This document shows positions 19,205 through 28,700 of a stretch of 64,000 nt of DNA, one piece after another. The notes below the pieces were generated by a model. The model ran no database searches. It had not been told where the DNA came from and saw only the letters and a program-made list of their open reading frames with translations. Position numbers and translations under genes: made by a program. This DNA comes from Paracoccus aminovorans (GTDB taxonomy: Bacteria; Pseudomonadota; Alphaproteobacteria; Rhodobacterales; Rhodobacteraceae), in the NCBI RefSeq assembly GCF_900005615.1, contig NZ_LN832559.1, positions 1 through 64,000 of the forward strand. The letters are read 5' to 3'. Position 1 is the stretch's first letter, and each line of letters begins with the position of its first letter.

Positions 19205-19288
19205 TTGCTGTTGCAAGGGTGCGGCCTGCCGCGGCCTAGTCCCAGCGGCAAAGGCCGTCAGAACTGCACTCTATATGTGCGTTCAGTC

Positions 19289-19529
19289 TTAGTTCAGTTC
19301 CGAGTATCTTCTTTGATGAGCGTTAAGATCGTCGCGCAGGATCTCTGCAAAGGATTCGGCAAGCTTGGACAAGGGGCGATGCTGCGGCATGACGAGGGCA
19401 GCGGTGAAGGGGACGACCGGCTGGAACGGACGGAATGTCACCTTCCCTGCATCCCCGCGCGATAGCCGATAGCTTTCCGCACTCAGCGGGTCGATGATCG
19501 CGCAGGCCAACCCCGCTTCGACGAAGGAG
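19289..19529 (-). pseudogene. C-terminal fragment of a LysR-type regulator cut by the IS21 copy
   Basis: About 80 residues read as the end of a LysR effector domain: SFVEAGLACAIIDPLSAESY, then FRPFQPVVPFTAALVMPQHRPLSKLAESFAEIL, ending in a normal stop. The frame is interrupted at 19530 by the end of an IS21-family element. The N-terminal part is not on the other side of that element (an ssb fragment is), nor anywhere else in the window, so the insertion was followed by a rearrangement. Confidence 0.7.
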
Positions 19530-19662
19530 TGTCAATCGGCATTCAAACGGGCCCCCTGATCGGCGTCCAAAAGTGACCCCTTTGGCGCGCGGGTGAGCAG
19601 GCCCGTGGCGGCGTAGCTTTCCAGCTGGCGCAGCCGACGCGGGCCTGCGTTTTGGAGGGTGT

Positions 19663-20391
19663 TCAGGCTCGGGTTTTGATGCGCCAGCTGTCGTTGCCGG
19701 TCTCGACGATGTCGCAGTGGTGGGTGAGCCGGTCGAGCAGCGCGGTGGTCATCTTTGCGTCTCCGAAGACGGTCGGCCACTCCCCGAATGCGAGGTTGGT
19801 GGTGACGATGACGGAAGTCTGCTCATAGAGCTTGCTGATCAGATGGAACAGCAGCTGGCCGCCGGACTGCGCGAATGGCAGGTATCCGAGTTCATCGAGG
19901 ATGACGAAGTCGAGCCGCATCAGATGTTCTGCAAGCCGGCCTGCCCGTCCGGCACGGGCCTCGGCCTCCAGCCTGTTCACCAGATCGACGACATTGAAGA
20001 ACCTGCCCCGGGCACCATTGCGGATGACCGCGCGCGCTATGGCCACAGAGATATGGGTCTTGCCGGTCCCGGTGCCGCCAACCAGCACGACATTGCGCTG
20101 TTGGCTGAGGAACTCCCCGCTGGCCAGATCTCGCACCAGGGTCTCGTTGATTGGGGTGTCATCGAAGGTGAACTCCTCGATCTCCCGGGCATAGGGCAGC
20201 TTGGCGGTGGTGATCTGGTATTTGACCGACCGCGCTTTCTTCTCGTTGATCTCGGCGGCCAGAAGATCTCCAACGATCTGGCGGGGTTCGTGCTGGCGGC
20301 GCACAGCCACCGCCATGAGTTCGTCATAAGCGGCGCGCATCCCGTAGAGCTTCAACTCGCCCATTGCAGCCATGATGTCAGCACGATCCAT
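19663..20391 (-). CDS. istB: IS21-family helper ATPase IstB
   Basis: A 242-residue AAA+ protein of the DnaC/IstB group with Walker [12 protein letters not shown] (~105), Walker [14 protein letters not shown] (~170) and the sensor region [13 protein letters not shown]. IstB chooses and remodels the target for the transposase. Its ATG overlaps the istA stop codon region, so the pair is translationally coupled. Its sequence is the same as that of the second copy. Confidence 0.95.
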   Translation of the reverse strand: MDRADIMAAMGELKLYGMRAAYDELMAVAVRRQHEPRQIVGDLLAAEINEKKARSVKYQITTAKLPYAREIEEFTFDDTPINETLVRDLASGEFLSQQRNVVLVGGTGTGKTHISVAIARAVIRNGARGRFFNVVDLVNRLEAEARAGRAGRLAEHLMRLDFVILDELGYLPFAQSGGQLLFHLISKLYEQTSVIVTTNLAFGEWPTVFGDAKMTTALLDRLTHHCDIVETGNDSWRIKTRA

Positions 20392-21890
20392 CAGCAGGCC
20401 CTCCGCAGCAGATCATAACGGGCGCAGTCCGCCACAGGCTCATGGGTCAACTGCAAGGCCGGAGAGGTCAGCAGAAGCGGTGGTGGTTCCGGATCTCGCC
20501 TGCGGGATAGAATATTGAGGATTACATCGGCAGAATGGACGCCTTGCGAGAGAGCTTCGGCACATGCCTTTTGAACCACAGGCATCCCTTCCGTCAGCAC
20601 AGCGCCGAGGACCTTCACCATCTGGCGGTCGCCATCTGAGGAGCCCTGCAGCTTGCGGCGGATCTGTTCAAGAGCTCCGGGAAGAACCCAGTCCTTGAAC
20701 GGTGCGCCGTTACGCAGCGCCCCGGGTTTGCGAAGCAGAACAGGCACATAATGCCAGGGATTGTAAACCGTTCGGTCCCGGCCGAAGTGACGCGGGTGGT
20801 CTCCGACCAGTCGGCCCTCCTGCCGGATCTCGATCCGCTCAGCATAGGCCCTGATCTCGACCTGCCGCCCGACAGCCGTTGCCGCGACGGAGTATTTGTT
20901 GTTGTCGAAGCGCACGAGACAGGTCTTTGACACCGCCGCAGGCAGTGAATGGAATCCGTCGAAGCGCCCGGCATAGGGGACAAGGTGCGGGCGCTCTTCC
21001 TGGAAGACCTGCCAGACGGTTTTGTCCGTCAGCTCCGGATGCTTGCTGGTTCTGGCCGAGGCGATGCACTTGTCCAGCAGCCAGGCATTCAGTTCCTCGT
21101 AGCTCTTGACCCTGACGCGGGGCGCGAAAAACCGCTGACGGACAGTGCCGACCTGGCTCTCCACCTGGCCTTTCTCCCAACCCGCAGCAGGGGTGCAGGC
21201 AACGGGTTCGACCAGATAATGGCTGGCCATCTGCAGGAACCGACGATTGTAGAGGCGTTCCTTGCCGGTGAAGATGGTCTCCACCGCCGTCTTCATGTTG
21301 TCGTAGATCCCGCGGGTGCAGGTGCCCTTGAAGAAGGCGAAAGCCCTGTCGTGGGCATCGAACACCATCTCCTGCGTCTCGCGCGGATAGGCCCGCACAA
21401 AGAACATCCGGCTGTGGCACAGGCGAACATGGGCCACTTTGATGGTGGTGGTCGCCCCATCGATCACCACAACCTCGTGGCTCCAGTCGAACTGATAGGC
21501 TTCACCGGGCGCAAAGCTCAGGGGCACGAAGGCGGCAGAAGCGCCTGAACTCTGAGTGCGTGCCCAGTTCGAGGCGTAGCGGCGCACCGCGTCATACCCA
21601 CCTTCATAACCGAGACCGCTCAGTTCTTCGTAGATCTGTATCAGAGACTGACGTTCCCGGCTGGACCGCGCGGCGTTGACCTCCAGCAGCCGGTTGAGTT
21701 CCCCCAGCCAGGCACCCAGCTTCGGGCGCGGCTGCACCGTCCGGGTATAGGTGAACTCGGTAATCCCGGTGCGGATCACCTTCCGCACCACCTTCTTCGA
21801 CAGCTTCAGGTCACGGCAGATCGTCTTGATCCCCTTGCCCTCGGTGAAATGTAGCCGCCTGATTTTTGCGATTGTCTCCACGATCAGCAT
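20391..21890 (-). CDS. istA: IS21-family transposase IstA
   Basis: A 499-residue DDE transposase. The N-terminal helix-turn-helix reads [20 protein letters not shown]. The catalytic core follows: [11 protein letters not shown] with the first Asp (~140), [11 protein letters not shown] with the second Asp (~200) and [12 protein letters not shown] with the Glu (~240), then a beta-barrel-like C-terminal region. It acts with IstB. Identical to the second copy. Confidence 0.95.
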   Translation of the reverse strand: MLIVETIAKIRRLHFTEGKGIKTICRDLKLSKKVVRKVIRTGITEFTYTRTVQPRPKLGAWLGELNRLLEVNAARSSRERQSLIQIYEELSGLGYEGGYDAVRRYASNWARTQSSGASAAFVPLSFAPGEAYQFDWSHEVVVIDGATTTIKVAHVRLCHSRMFFVRAYPRETQEMVFDAHDRAFAFFKGTCTRGIYDNMKTAVETIFTGKERLYNRRFLQMASHYLVEPVACTPAAGWEKGQVESQVGTVRQRFFAPRVRVKSYEELNAWLLDKCIASARTSKHPELTDKTVWQVFQEERPHLVPYAGRFDGFHSLPAAVSKTCLVRFDNNKYSVAATAVGRQVEIRAYAERIEIRQEGRLVGDHPRHFGRDRTVYNPWHYVPVLLRKPGALRNGAPFKDWVLPGALEQIRRKLQGSSDGDRQMVKVLGAVLTEGMPVVQKACAEALSQGVHSADVILNILSRRRDPEPPPLLLTSPALQLTHEPVADCARYDLLRRAC

Positions 21891-22008
21891 CCCGTGCTCG
21901 GCCTCCGATAATCATCGAAGGCACAATGGACCCAACCCCCGGTCGGTGGGGTCCATTTTGGACGCCGATCACCCCAGAAGCGGGGTCCTTATTGCAAGCC
22001 GTTCAACA

Positions 22009-22110
22009 CGAGGTGGCCAGGGTGAAGTGGGTGATGCCGGTGCCGCCCTGGGTGGTGCGGGTTTCGGGGGCCTGGCCGATGTTGCCGGCGAGGATGACGA
22101 TGTTCTGCAT
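22009..22110 (-). pseudogene. ssb: Single-stranded DNA-binding protein, N-terminal fragment
   Basis: Thirty-four residues (MQNIVILAGNIGQAPETR and on to THFTLATS) are the start of the OB fold of a bacterial/plasmid SSB. The frame is cut exactly at the end of the IS21 element. SSB genes are typical of the leading regions of conjugative elements, which fits the ard and parB genes upstream on the same strand. Confidence 0.75.
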
Positions 22111-22814
22111 TGTAGGTCTCCGTTGCTCCTCGGAGGGACCGTCCCTCCGACGAGACCCGGCCAAGGCCGTCGGAAGACTCCTGCAACTGCCGCCCTTGCT
22201 GCAGCTTGCCCCCAAGGCCCCAGGTGGGGCGGGCAGCCGCGCTTGCGCGGCAACACGGCTGGGAGCCGCGGGGGTTGCTGGTGGAAGCCGAACGGACTTA
22301 GGGGATCAGTCAGGCGGAGGGATGGTGCTTTCGTGAGCGGATCGAGGACGCACAGCAGAACCATCGTCCTTGCTTGCAACCGTGACCTGTCAGCCCCATT
22401 TGAACCAAGACCACCCGGCATGGCAGCCGTCACCCGTCATCGTCGGCCGCCCTCGCGTCCGCCGCCGGAAGGCCCTGTCATCCGCGATGTGATCGAACAG
22501 GCTATCGGGTTCCCAGGTCCAGTGTGGCACCGTCCTGCTTCATCGGCCAAAGGCTCGGTCCCACTGCATCGTGAAGGGGCAAGGAAGGTGTTCTCGGAGG
22601 CCCTACGAAGCGAGGTGGACCGATGCAGCGGGGTATCGACCGCAAAGAACTGCGGGTTCGCACCGATGAACCGTTTCCAGAGCAGGACGAAGCGGGCCGG
22701 GAGCGACGGCGACATGCCCGCGATGAACTCACTTTCCGTCTTGGGTGGAACGACCGAGGCCCTATAGCGCAAGCTGCCGGGTTTACTCGGAGGTGGCGGA
22801 TCGCGGCGGGAGTT
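22111..22814. other. About 700 nt without a convincing gene
   Basis: Between the ssb fragment and the next membrane protein I see no supported gene. A 111-codon open frame on the minus strand (22437-22772) has no recognisable motif and weak coding character, so I do not call it. A GC-rich palindromic stretch near 22125-22155 (GAGGGACCGTCCCTC) could be the terminator or leader of the ssb transcript. Confidence 0.4.
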
Positions 22815-23231
22815 TCAGCGCGAGAACACCGACTCGCCGAGGGCGTTCAGATTGACGATGGCCGAGATGCCGATGACGAGACCGCCCATGCCGCCGAACA
22901 GGTTGAGAATCAGCCCCGAGTCGATGGCGTTCTTGGTGATGCCATAGAGAAGGGCATAGCCGGCGATGACGGCGGGCACGGCGAAGAGAGCGAGCGCAAT
23001 GAGCCGCAGGGCCGGGTTCTTCGCGAAGCCAAGAGTCACGATCACAAGCGCGATCGAGAGCACGGCGGCGCCGATGGCCATGAGGCCGGACATCACGACC
23101 CCGGCGCCCGCGCCCCAGGCATATTGCGCGGCCGTGATGGCTGCCATGACGGGCAAGGCATAGATCGCGAGATTCCAGGCGATCACGCAGGCCGCGATGG
23201 TGAGCGAGATGGCGAGCAGGATCAGCGTCAT
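22815..23231 (-). CDS. Small membrane protein, unknown function
   Basis: A 138-residue protein made almost entirely of four or five hydrophobic segments (TLILLAISLTIAACVIAWNL and onward), with no motif that I recognise. The ATG at 23231 has a GGAGG ribosome site 6 nt upstream. It lies at the end of the island's minus-strand gene run, next to the DUF2493 gene, as is common in mobile elements of this group. It may be part of an element-encoded membrane or conjugation function, but that is a guess. Confidence 0.65.
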   Translation of the reverse strand: MTLILLAISLTIAACVIAWNLAIYALPVMAAITAAQYAWGAGAGVVMSGLMAIGAAVLSIALVIVTLGFAKNPALRLIALALFAVPAVIAGYALLYGITKNAIDSGLILNLFGGMGGLVIGISAIVNLNALGESVFSR

Positions 23232-23388
23232 GGAAACCTCCAGAGAACGGTTGGGGATCACGACAGGCTGCCGGGAGATGCGCTCCGCCTGCGACTATGC
23301 TGCTTCGCCGGTTCTGCAAGGATGTTCCATCAAAGGCGCGGCCTTGCATCTTGTCAAGTATCGGCGGCCGAAAGCCGCCAGGCGGCGC

Positions 23389-24324
23389 TTACGCGCCGCC
23401 CTCGAACTTCATGACCGGGATGCCGAGCTTGCGGGCCTTGTCGGCGAGATTCTCCTGAATCCCGGTGCCGGGGAAGACGAGGACGCCGACCGGCAGCACG
23501 TCCAGCATGGCATCGTTTCGCTTGAACGGCGCCGCCTTGGCGTGCTTGGTCCAGTCGGGCCGGAAGGCGACCTGGGGCACCTTGCGGTGATCTGCCCAAC
23601 GGGAAGCGATCAGTTCGGCTCCCTTGGGCGACCCGCCGTGCAGCAACACCATGTCGGGGTGCTTGGCATGGACCTGATCAAGCTTCGCCCAGATCAGGCG
23701 GTGATCGTTGAAGTCGGCGCCGCCGGTCAGGGCCACCTTCGGGCCGGGGGGCAGCATCACCTCGGTCTCGGCCCGGCGCTTCGCGGCGAGGAAATCGCGG
23801 CTGTCAATCATCGCGGCGGTCAGGTTACGATGGTTGACCATCGAACCGCTGCGCGGCCGCCAGGCGCTGCCCGTGTGCTGCTCGAAGGCCTCGGCGGCGA
23901 GGTCGCGGAAGAGTTCCATGCTGGCGCGCCGTTCGATCAGGGTCTGCCCTTCTGCCGTGAGGCGTTCGAGTTCGACCGATTTCACCTCGCTGCCGTCCTG
24001 TTCCCGCTGCATCCGGCGCTGCGCCTGCTCGTTGTCGTCGAGATCGCGTTCGACCCGGCTGGTGGCGCGGTGGAAGAGATTGACGGCGCCCCAGAGCAGT
24101 TCTTCGAGATCGGGTTCGAGACGGGTGTCACTGAGCGTCGCCACAAGGGCGTCGAAGATGTCTGTGACGGCTACAGCGACGGTATTGCCCTCGGGGAGCG
24201 GTCGCGGATCAGGTTCGTCTTGGAACGGGCGCCAGCCGTAGAGCTGGAGTTCGGTGAGGGCGTGATCGGTCTGGGAGGAGGTGTGGACCGGCTCGGCCCC
24301 TGCATATTCGGGATCAAACGTCAT
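23389..24324 (-). CDS. DUF2493 (SLOG-like) domain protein
   Basis: A 311-residue protein. The C-terminal ~120 residues are the DUF2493 Rossmann-like fold: KVALTGGADFNDHRLIWAKL, MVLLHGGSPKGAELIASRWA, and VLVFPGTGIQENLADKARKLG, the GG-x-D and G-x-P-KGAE features of the YspA/SLOG group, which are thought to bind nucleotides or similar ligands. The N-terminal part is helical and charged (a possible coiled coil at 100-150, EREQDGSEVKSVELERL). Such genes are common on alphaproteobacterial plasmids and ICEs; the function is unknown. The start is the ATG before TFDPEYAG. The 333-nt gap upstream (24325-24657) is a GC-rich leader without a gene. Confidence 0.8.
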   Translation of the reverse strand: MTFDPEYAGAEPVHTSSQTDHALTELQLYGWRPFQDEPDPRPLPEGNTVAVAVTDIFDALVATLSDTRLEPDLEELLWGAVNLFHRATSRVERDLDDNEQAQRRMQREQDGSEVKSVELERLTAEGQTLIERRASMELFRDLAAEAFEQHTGSAWRPRSGSMVNHRNLTAAMIDSRDFLAAKRRAETEVMLPPGPKVALTGGADFNDHRLIWAKLDQVHAKHPDMVLLHGGSPKGAELIASRWADHRKVPQVAFRPDWTKHAKAAPFKRNDAMLDVLPVGVLVFPGTGIQENLADKARKLGIPVMKFEGGA

Positions 24325-24657
24325 CGGTTGCGTCCTTCGTCTGGAGACCGCGCCCATCGCGGCCTTCGCAGGCGTCGAAGCGCACGGGCGGGACGGGCTG
24401 GCAGCCCTCGCCCGCTCTGCGAGGGCCTTGATGGCCGGGTGCGGCTAATTTGCCTTTCGCGATGCAAAGGCGGCACAGCCGCCGGCGGAAATTAGTCGCT
24501 CCCGGCCATTGCCTGCCCGTCCCGCTTGTGCGCCGATCGCCCTCTCGAGACAGGCCGTGGGTGCGGGACTCTCCGGCGATGGATGCACCTGCCGATGGCA
24601 AGCGAACGAAACCGGCAGAGGCCGAGCCGGACCGAGCCTCCGGGGCCGATCACACCC

Positions 24658-25701
24658 TCACCCTTCCATGAAACGGCGGACGTCTTCGGGATGAAGCTGA
24701 TCCTTCAAGGCCGCCCCGAGGGCATCGGCGCCATGGCGTCGCAGATCATCGTTGAAATCGCCCTCGCGCGGCATGAGCGAGACCGCCTCGATCCCGAGAT
24801 CGGCTGCTCTGGCGGCCAGTCGGTCTCTTGCACCGTCCCCGGCCGGGTCGCGATCGCGCAGGACATAGAGCCTGCGCAGCGACGGCGGGAACAGGATGGC
24901 GGCGAGGTGAGCGGCCGAAAGCGCCGCCAGCATCGGCATGCGGGGCAGGACCTGGCGCGGCGACAGCACGGTCTCGATGCCCTCGCCGGCGGCGAGCACC
25001 TCATCGGCGGTGCCGAAGCGGACCGCGTGGCCGAGAAGGTCGCCCATCGCCCGCCGCGGTGTCTCGACAGGCGCCTTGCCGGAACCGTCCGGGGCGAGCC
25101 ATGTGCGATGCGCGCCGGTCTGGTGGCCGGTGAGATCGGTGACGGCGGCGACCATCGCCGGCCTGATCTCGGTGGGCGCATGCTCGTTGGGCCTGTAATA
25201 GCACCGGGGATGGTAGCGCAGCGCGGTGGTGCCTTCGAGCGTGGTGATCGCTCGCCGGTTGAGGTAGATCGCAGCAAGGGTGCCGTGGATCGGCTGCGCC
25301 ATGGCGAAGAGCCGCCGCGACGCTTCAGGCGAACCGGGTGCCGCGCCGGATGTGCTGTCGGTCGGCGCTCTCGTCTTTGCCGGTTCGGGATGCGGGAGGG
25401 CGAGGAAGCGGCGCGCTTCCTCAGCCACGTCCTTGAAATCGGCGAGGCCGAGCGCCTCGCGGATGACGTCGAGAAGGTCGCCATGCTCTCCCGTCGCCAT
25501 GTCACTCCACTTGCCCGCCGCACCCTTGCCGGATTCCGGGCCGGTCAGCCGCACGAACATGGAGCGTCCTGGGGTGTTCCGCACGTCACCGACCAGCCAG
25601 TATCGCCCGGCGCGGTGGCCGGACGACAGGTAGTGGCGGCAGACCGCCTCGGCCTCTCGGCCAAGGCGGATCGCCAGTTCGGATGCGTCGTGCCTGGGCA
25701 T
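24658..25701 (-). CDS. Toprim domain protein (primase-like)
   Basis: A 347-residue protein with a C-terminal Toprim domain: the acidic motif LAAGEGIETVLS (~235) with its glutamate, and LYVLRDRDPAGDGAR (~280) with the D-x-D pair that binds magnesium. The N-terminal part (~1-110) contains a DUF7146-like region seen in plasmid primases but no zinc-ribbon cysteine cluster is evident. It probably takes part in DNA priming or replication of the element in the recipient. Its ATG overlaps the stop codon of the giant methyltransferase-helicase gene. Confidence 0.8.
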   Translation of the reverse strand: MPRHDASELAIRLGREAEAVCRHYLSSGHRAGRYWLVGDVRNTPGRSMFVRLTGPESGKGAAGKWSDMATGEHGDLLDVIREALGLADFKDVAEEARRFLALPHPEPAKTRAPTDSTSGAAPGSPEASRRLFAMAQPIHGTLAAIYLNRRAITTLEGTTALRYHPRCYYRPNEHAPTEIRPAMVAAVTDLTGHQTGAHRTWLAPDGSGKAPVETPRRAMGDLLGHAVRFGTADEVLAAGEGIETVLSPRQVLPRMPMLAALSAAHLAAILFPPSLRRLYVLRDRDPAGDGARDRLAARAADLGIEAVSLMPREGDFNDDLRRHGADALGAALKDQLHPEDVRRFMEG

Positions 25702-28700
25702 CAGGCTGCCTCCCGCTCGCCGATGCGCTCGACCGGCCAGCGGTCGAAGAGCTTCCCGAGGATCGCCGGACCGCTGGCATCGACCGGCACGAACATGCGC
25801 AGCTTCCAGGAGATGATCTCGTGGAACAGCCCATAGGCCGTGAGGCGCTGGCGCATGGTGTCGGTGAAACCCGACAGCTCGATCCGGTTTGCCCCCATGA
25901 CCCGGACCCGGCGAAGCTGGAGGCCCTCAGCGAGATCGAGGATGGTCCGACTTTCCAGCAGCGCCGCGAAGGCATCGTCCGGCGAGACCGAGGTGATGCC
26001 GGTCTCGGTCGCATTGGCCGCCCAAGCCGGGGAGACCTTGCGGCCGATGATGCGCTCGCCGGCGTCAGACTGAAGCCGATAGACGCGAGTGGAGTCGTTC
26101 GGCAGCCGCTTCCAGATCGGTAGCAGCAGGCCCGTCACCATGTGCAAGGTGGACTCGGCGAACTCCGGCACCTCCGCGACTTCGGCTTCCCAGGCCGATG
26201 CGAAGGCATCCCTGTCGGCTTCGACCCAATGGGTCTCGCGCATCATCCTGACCTGGACGTTCTGCGCTTCCATCGGCCGGATCAGCCGGACGCGGCGCTC
26301 GATCTCGCCATCGTCCAACATCACGCTGGTGGTGGGGATCTGCACCGCTGCCCGGCCTGAGCGCTCGTTGATCAGCAGCCTGGCGCGGGGATCGTCGAGT
26401 TCCGCCAGCGCGGCGTCGAGCGTCACCGGGCGGTTGCGCCTGCGTTCGGTGATGGTCAGCAGGCTGGTCTCGGCCCCGGTGCGCGGGTGCGTGTAGATCA
26501 CCTGCCGATCCGTCACTACGAAGCTCTCGGCGCGCAGGGTCTCCAGCCCGGCGTCATAGGTGCCGGAGGCGATGGCGCCCTCGATGCGGGCGGTCAGAAG
26601 TTGTTCGAAGGCGGTGAAGAGGATGCCCTGAAGCTCGATGGTCAGCGCCAGCAGCCGGTTGAGGAAGGTGGTGATGGCCGGCAAATTGTCCTTGATGCCG
26701 TTCGCATCCATCAGCTTCAACCCGGTGGCAGCCTCGAACCGCTCCAGTGAGCAGCCGTCGACCTTGCCGCGCACCAGCAGGAGATAAAGCTGGCGCAGCG
26801 CGTCACGGGCGTAATGCGATTCCAGGTTATCTTCCGGGCGGAACAGGCCCTGACCACCGGTCTGGCGCTGGCCGCGCGTAATCGCGCCCAGCGTGTCAAG
26901 ACGGCGGGCGATGGTCGAGAGGAAGCGCTTCTCGGCCTTCACATTGGTCGAGATCGGTCGGAACAGTGGCGGCTGTGCCTGGTTGGTGCGATGCGTGCGG
27001 CCGAGGCCCTGGATGGCGGCGTCCGCCTTCCACCCGGCTTCGAGGAGATAGTGGACACGCAGCCGGGTATTCTTCGCCGACAGTTCGGCGTGATACGACC
27101 GGCCCGTGCCGCCCGCATCGGAAAAGACCAGCACGCGCTTCTGATCGTCCATGAAGGCTTGCGTCTCGGCCAGGTTGGCCGAACCGGCGCGGCTTTCCAC
27201 GACGAGCCGGTCGATGGTGACGCTGCGTTTGCGGACGATACGGCGCGAACGACCCGTGACCTCGGCCACCGTGTCGGTCCCGAAATACTGGATGATCTGG
27301 TCGAGCGCGCCGGGAACCGGCGGCAGGCTGGCGAGGCTTGCGATCATCTCGTCGCGCCGGGCCGCGGCCTCGCGGCTCTCGACCGGCTGGCCATCACGAT
27401 AGACCGGGCGCGAGGACAGATTGCCCTCGCTGTCGGTGAACGGCTCGTAGAGTTGGACCGGGAAGGAATGGGCAAGGTAATCTAGGACATATTCGCGCGG
27501 CGACAGGTCCATTTTCAGATCGCCCCATTCCTCGGTGGGGATCTCTGCCAGCCGCCGTTCCATCAGCGCCTCGCCGGTCGAGACGATCTGGATGACGGAA
27601 GAATGTCCCGCTTCCAGATCGGCCGTGATGGACCGGATCAGCGTCGGGGTTTTCATCGACGTCAACAGGTGCCCGAAGAACCTCTGCTTGGCGCTCTCAA
27701 AGGCCGAGCGGGCGGCGGACTTGGCCTGCCGGTTCAGCGTGCCGGACCCGCCCTCGCCGCCGGTGATGTTGGCGGCCTGCATCGCCGCATCGAGATTGTT
27801 ATGGATGATGGCGAAGGCATCGGCATAGCTGTCGTAGATGCGGACCTGTTCAGGGGTCAGTTCGTGGTCGAGCAACTCGTATTCCACGCCTTTGAAGGAC
27901 AGCGAGCGGGCGGTGTAGAGGCCAAGCGCCCGCAGGTCGCGGGCCAGCACCTCCATCGCCGCGACGCCGCCGGCCTCGATCGCCTCGACGAACTCCGCCC
28001 TGGTCGAGAAGGGGAAATCCTCGCCGCCCCAGAGACCGAGCCGCTGCGCATAGGCGAGATTGTGGACGGTGGTGGCGCCGGTGGCCGAGACATAGACGAC
28101 TCGGGCATCGGGAAGCGCATGCTGGATGCGCAGCCCGGCACGGCCCTGCTGCGAGGCGGCGACATCGCCGCGTTCTCCCCTGCCTCCTGCGGCATTGGCC
28201 ATGGCATGCGCCTCGTCGAAAATCACCACCCCATCGAAGTCTGTGCCCAACCATTCGACGATCTGTTTGACCCTGGAAACCCTTGTCCCCCGGTCGTCGG
28301 AGCGCAGCGTGGCATAGGTTAGAAACAGGATGCCTTCGTTCAGCGTGATGGGCTTGCCTTGCGGGAATCGCGACAGCGGCGTGACCAGCAGCCGCTCCAT
28401 GCCGAGCGCCGACCAGTCACGTTGCGCGTCCTCCAACAGCTTGTCGGATTTCGAGATCCAGATCGCCTTACGCCGCCCCTGCATCCAGTTGTCGAGGATG
28501 ATGGCGGCGGATTCCCGACCCTTGCCGACGCCGGTGCCGTCGCCGATCATGAAGCCCTGACGGAAACGGATTGCTCCCTCGGCATCCTCCGGCGCGGCGG
28601 CGAGATTGTCGAGCGTGTCATCGATCGTCCAGCCCCCGGCGAGGAAGCCCCCATGGGCCTCGCCCGAATAAATCACGGTCTCCAGCTGCGCCTCGGACAG

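Larger units (their letters stand above)
19530..22008 (-). mobile_element. IS21-family element, copy 1 (2479 bp), no target duplication
   Basis: The element encodes IstA and IstB and has the same length and coding content as the copy at 54680-57158. The two copies agree from TGTCAATCGG at the left to the complement of TGTTGAACGG at the right, which defines the ends; both begin TGT. Inside each end lies a shared sub-terminal repeat beginning GATCGGCGTCCAAAA, as expected for the multiple terminal repeats of IS21. The flanks differ (CGAAGGAG on the left, CGAGGTGG on the right), so no target duplication is present. The element joins a LysR fragment to an ssb fragment. Confidence 0.92.

Noticed and set aside
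22437..22772. A 111-codon minus-strand frame downstream of the membrane protein
   Set aside because: No family resemblance, no convincing ribosome site and irregular codon use; could be a relic.
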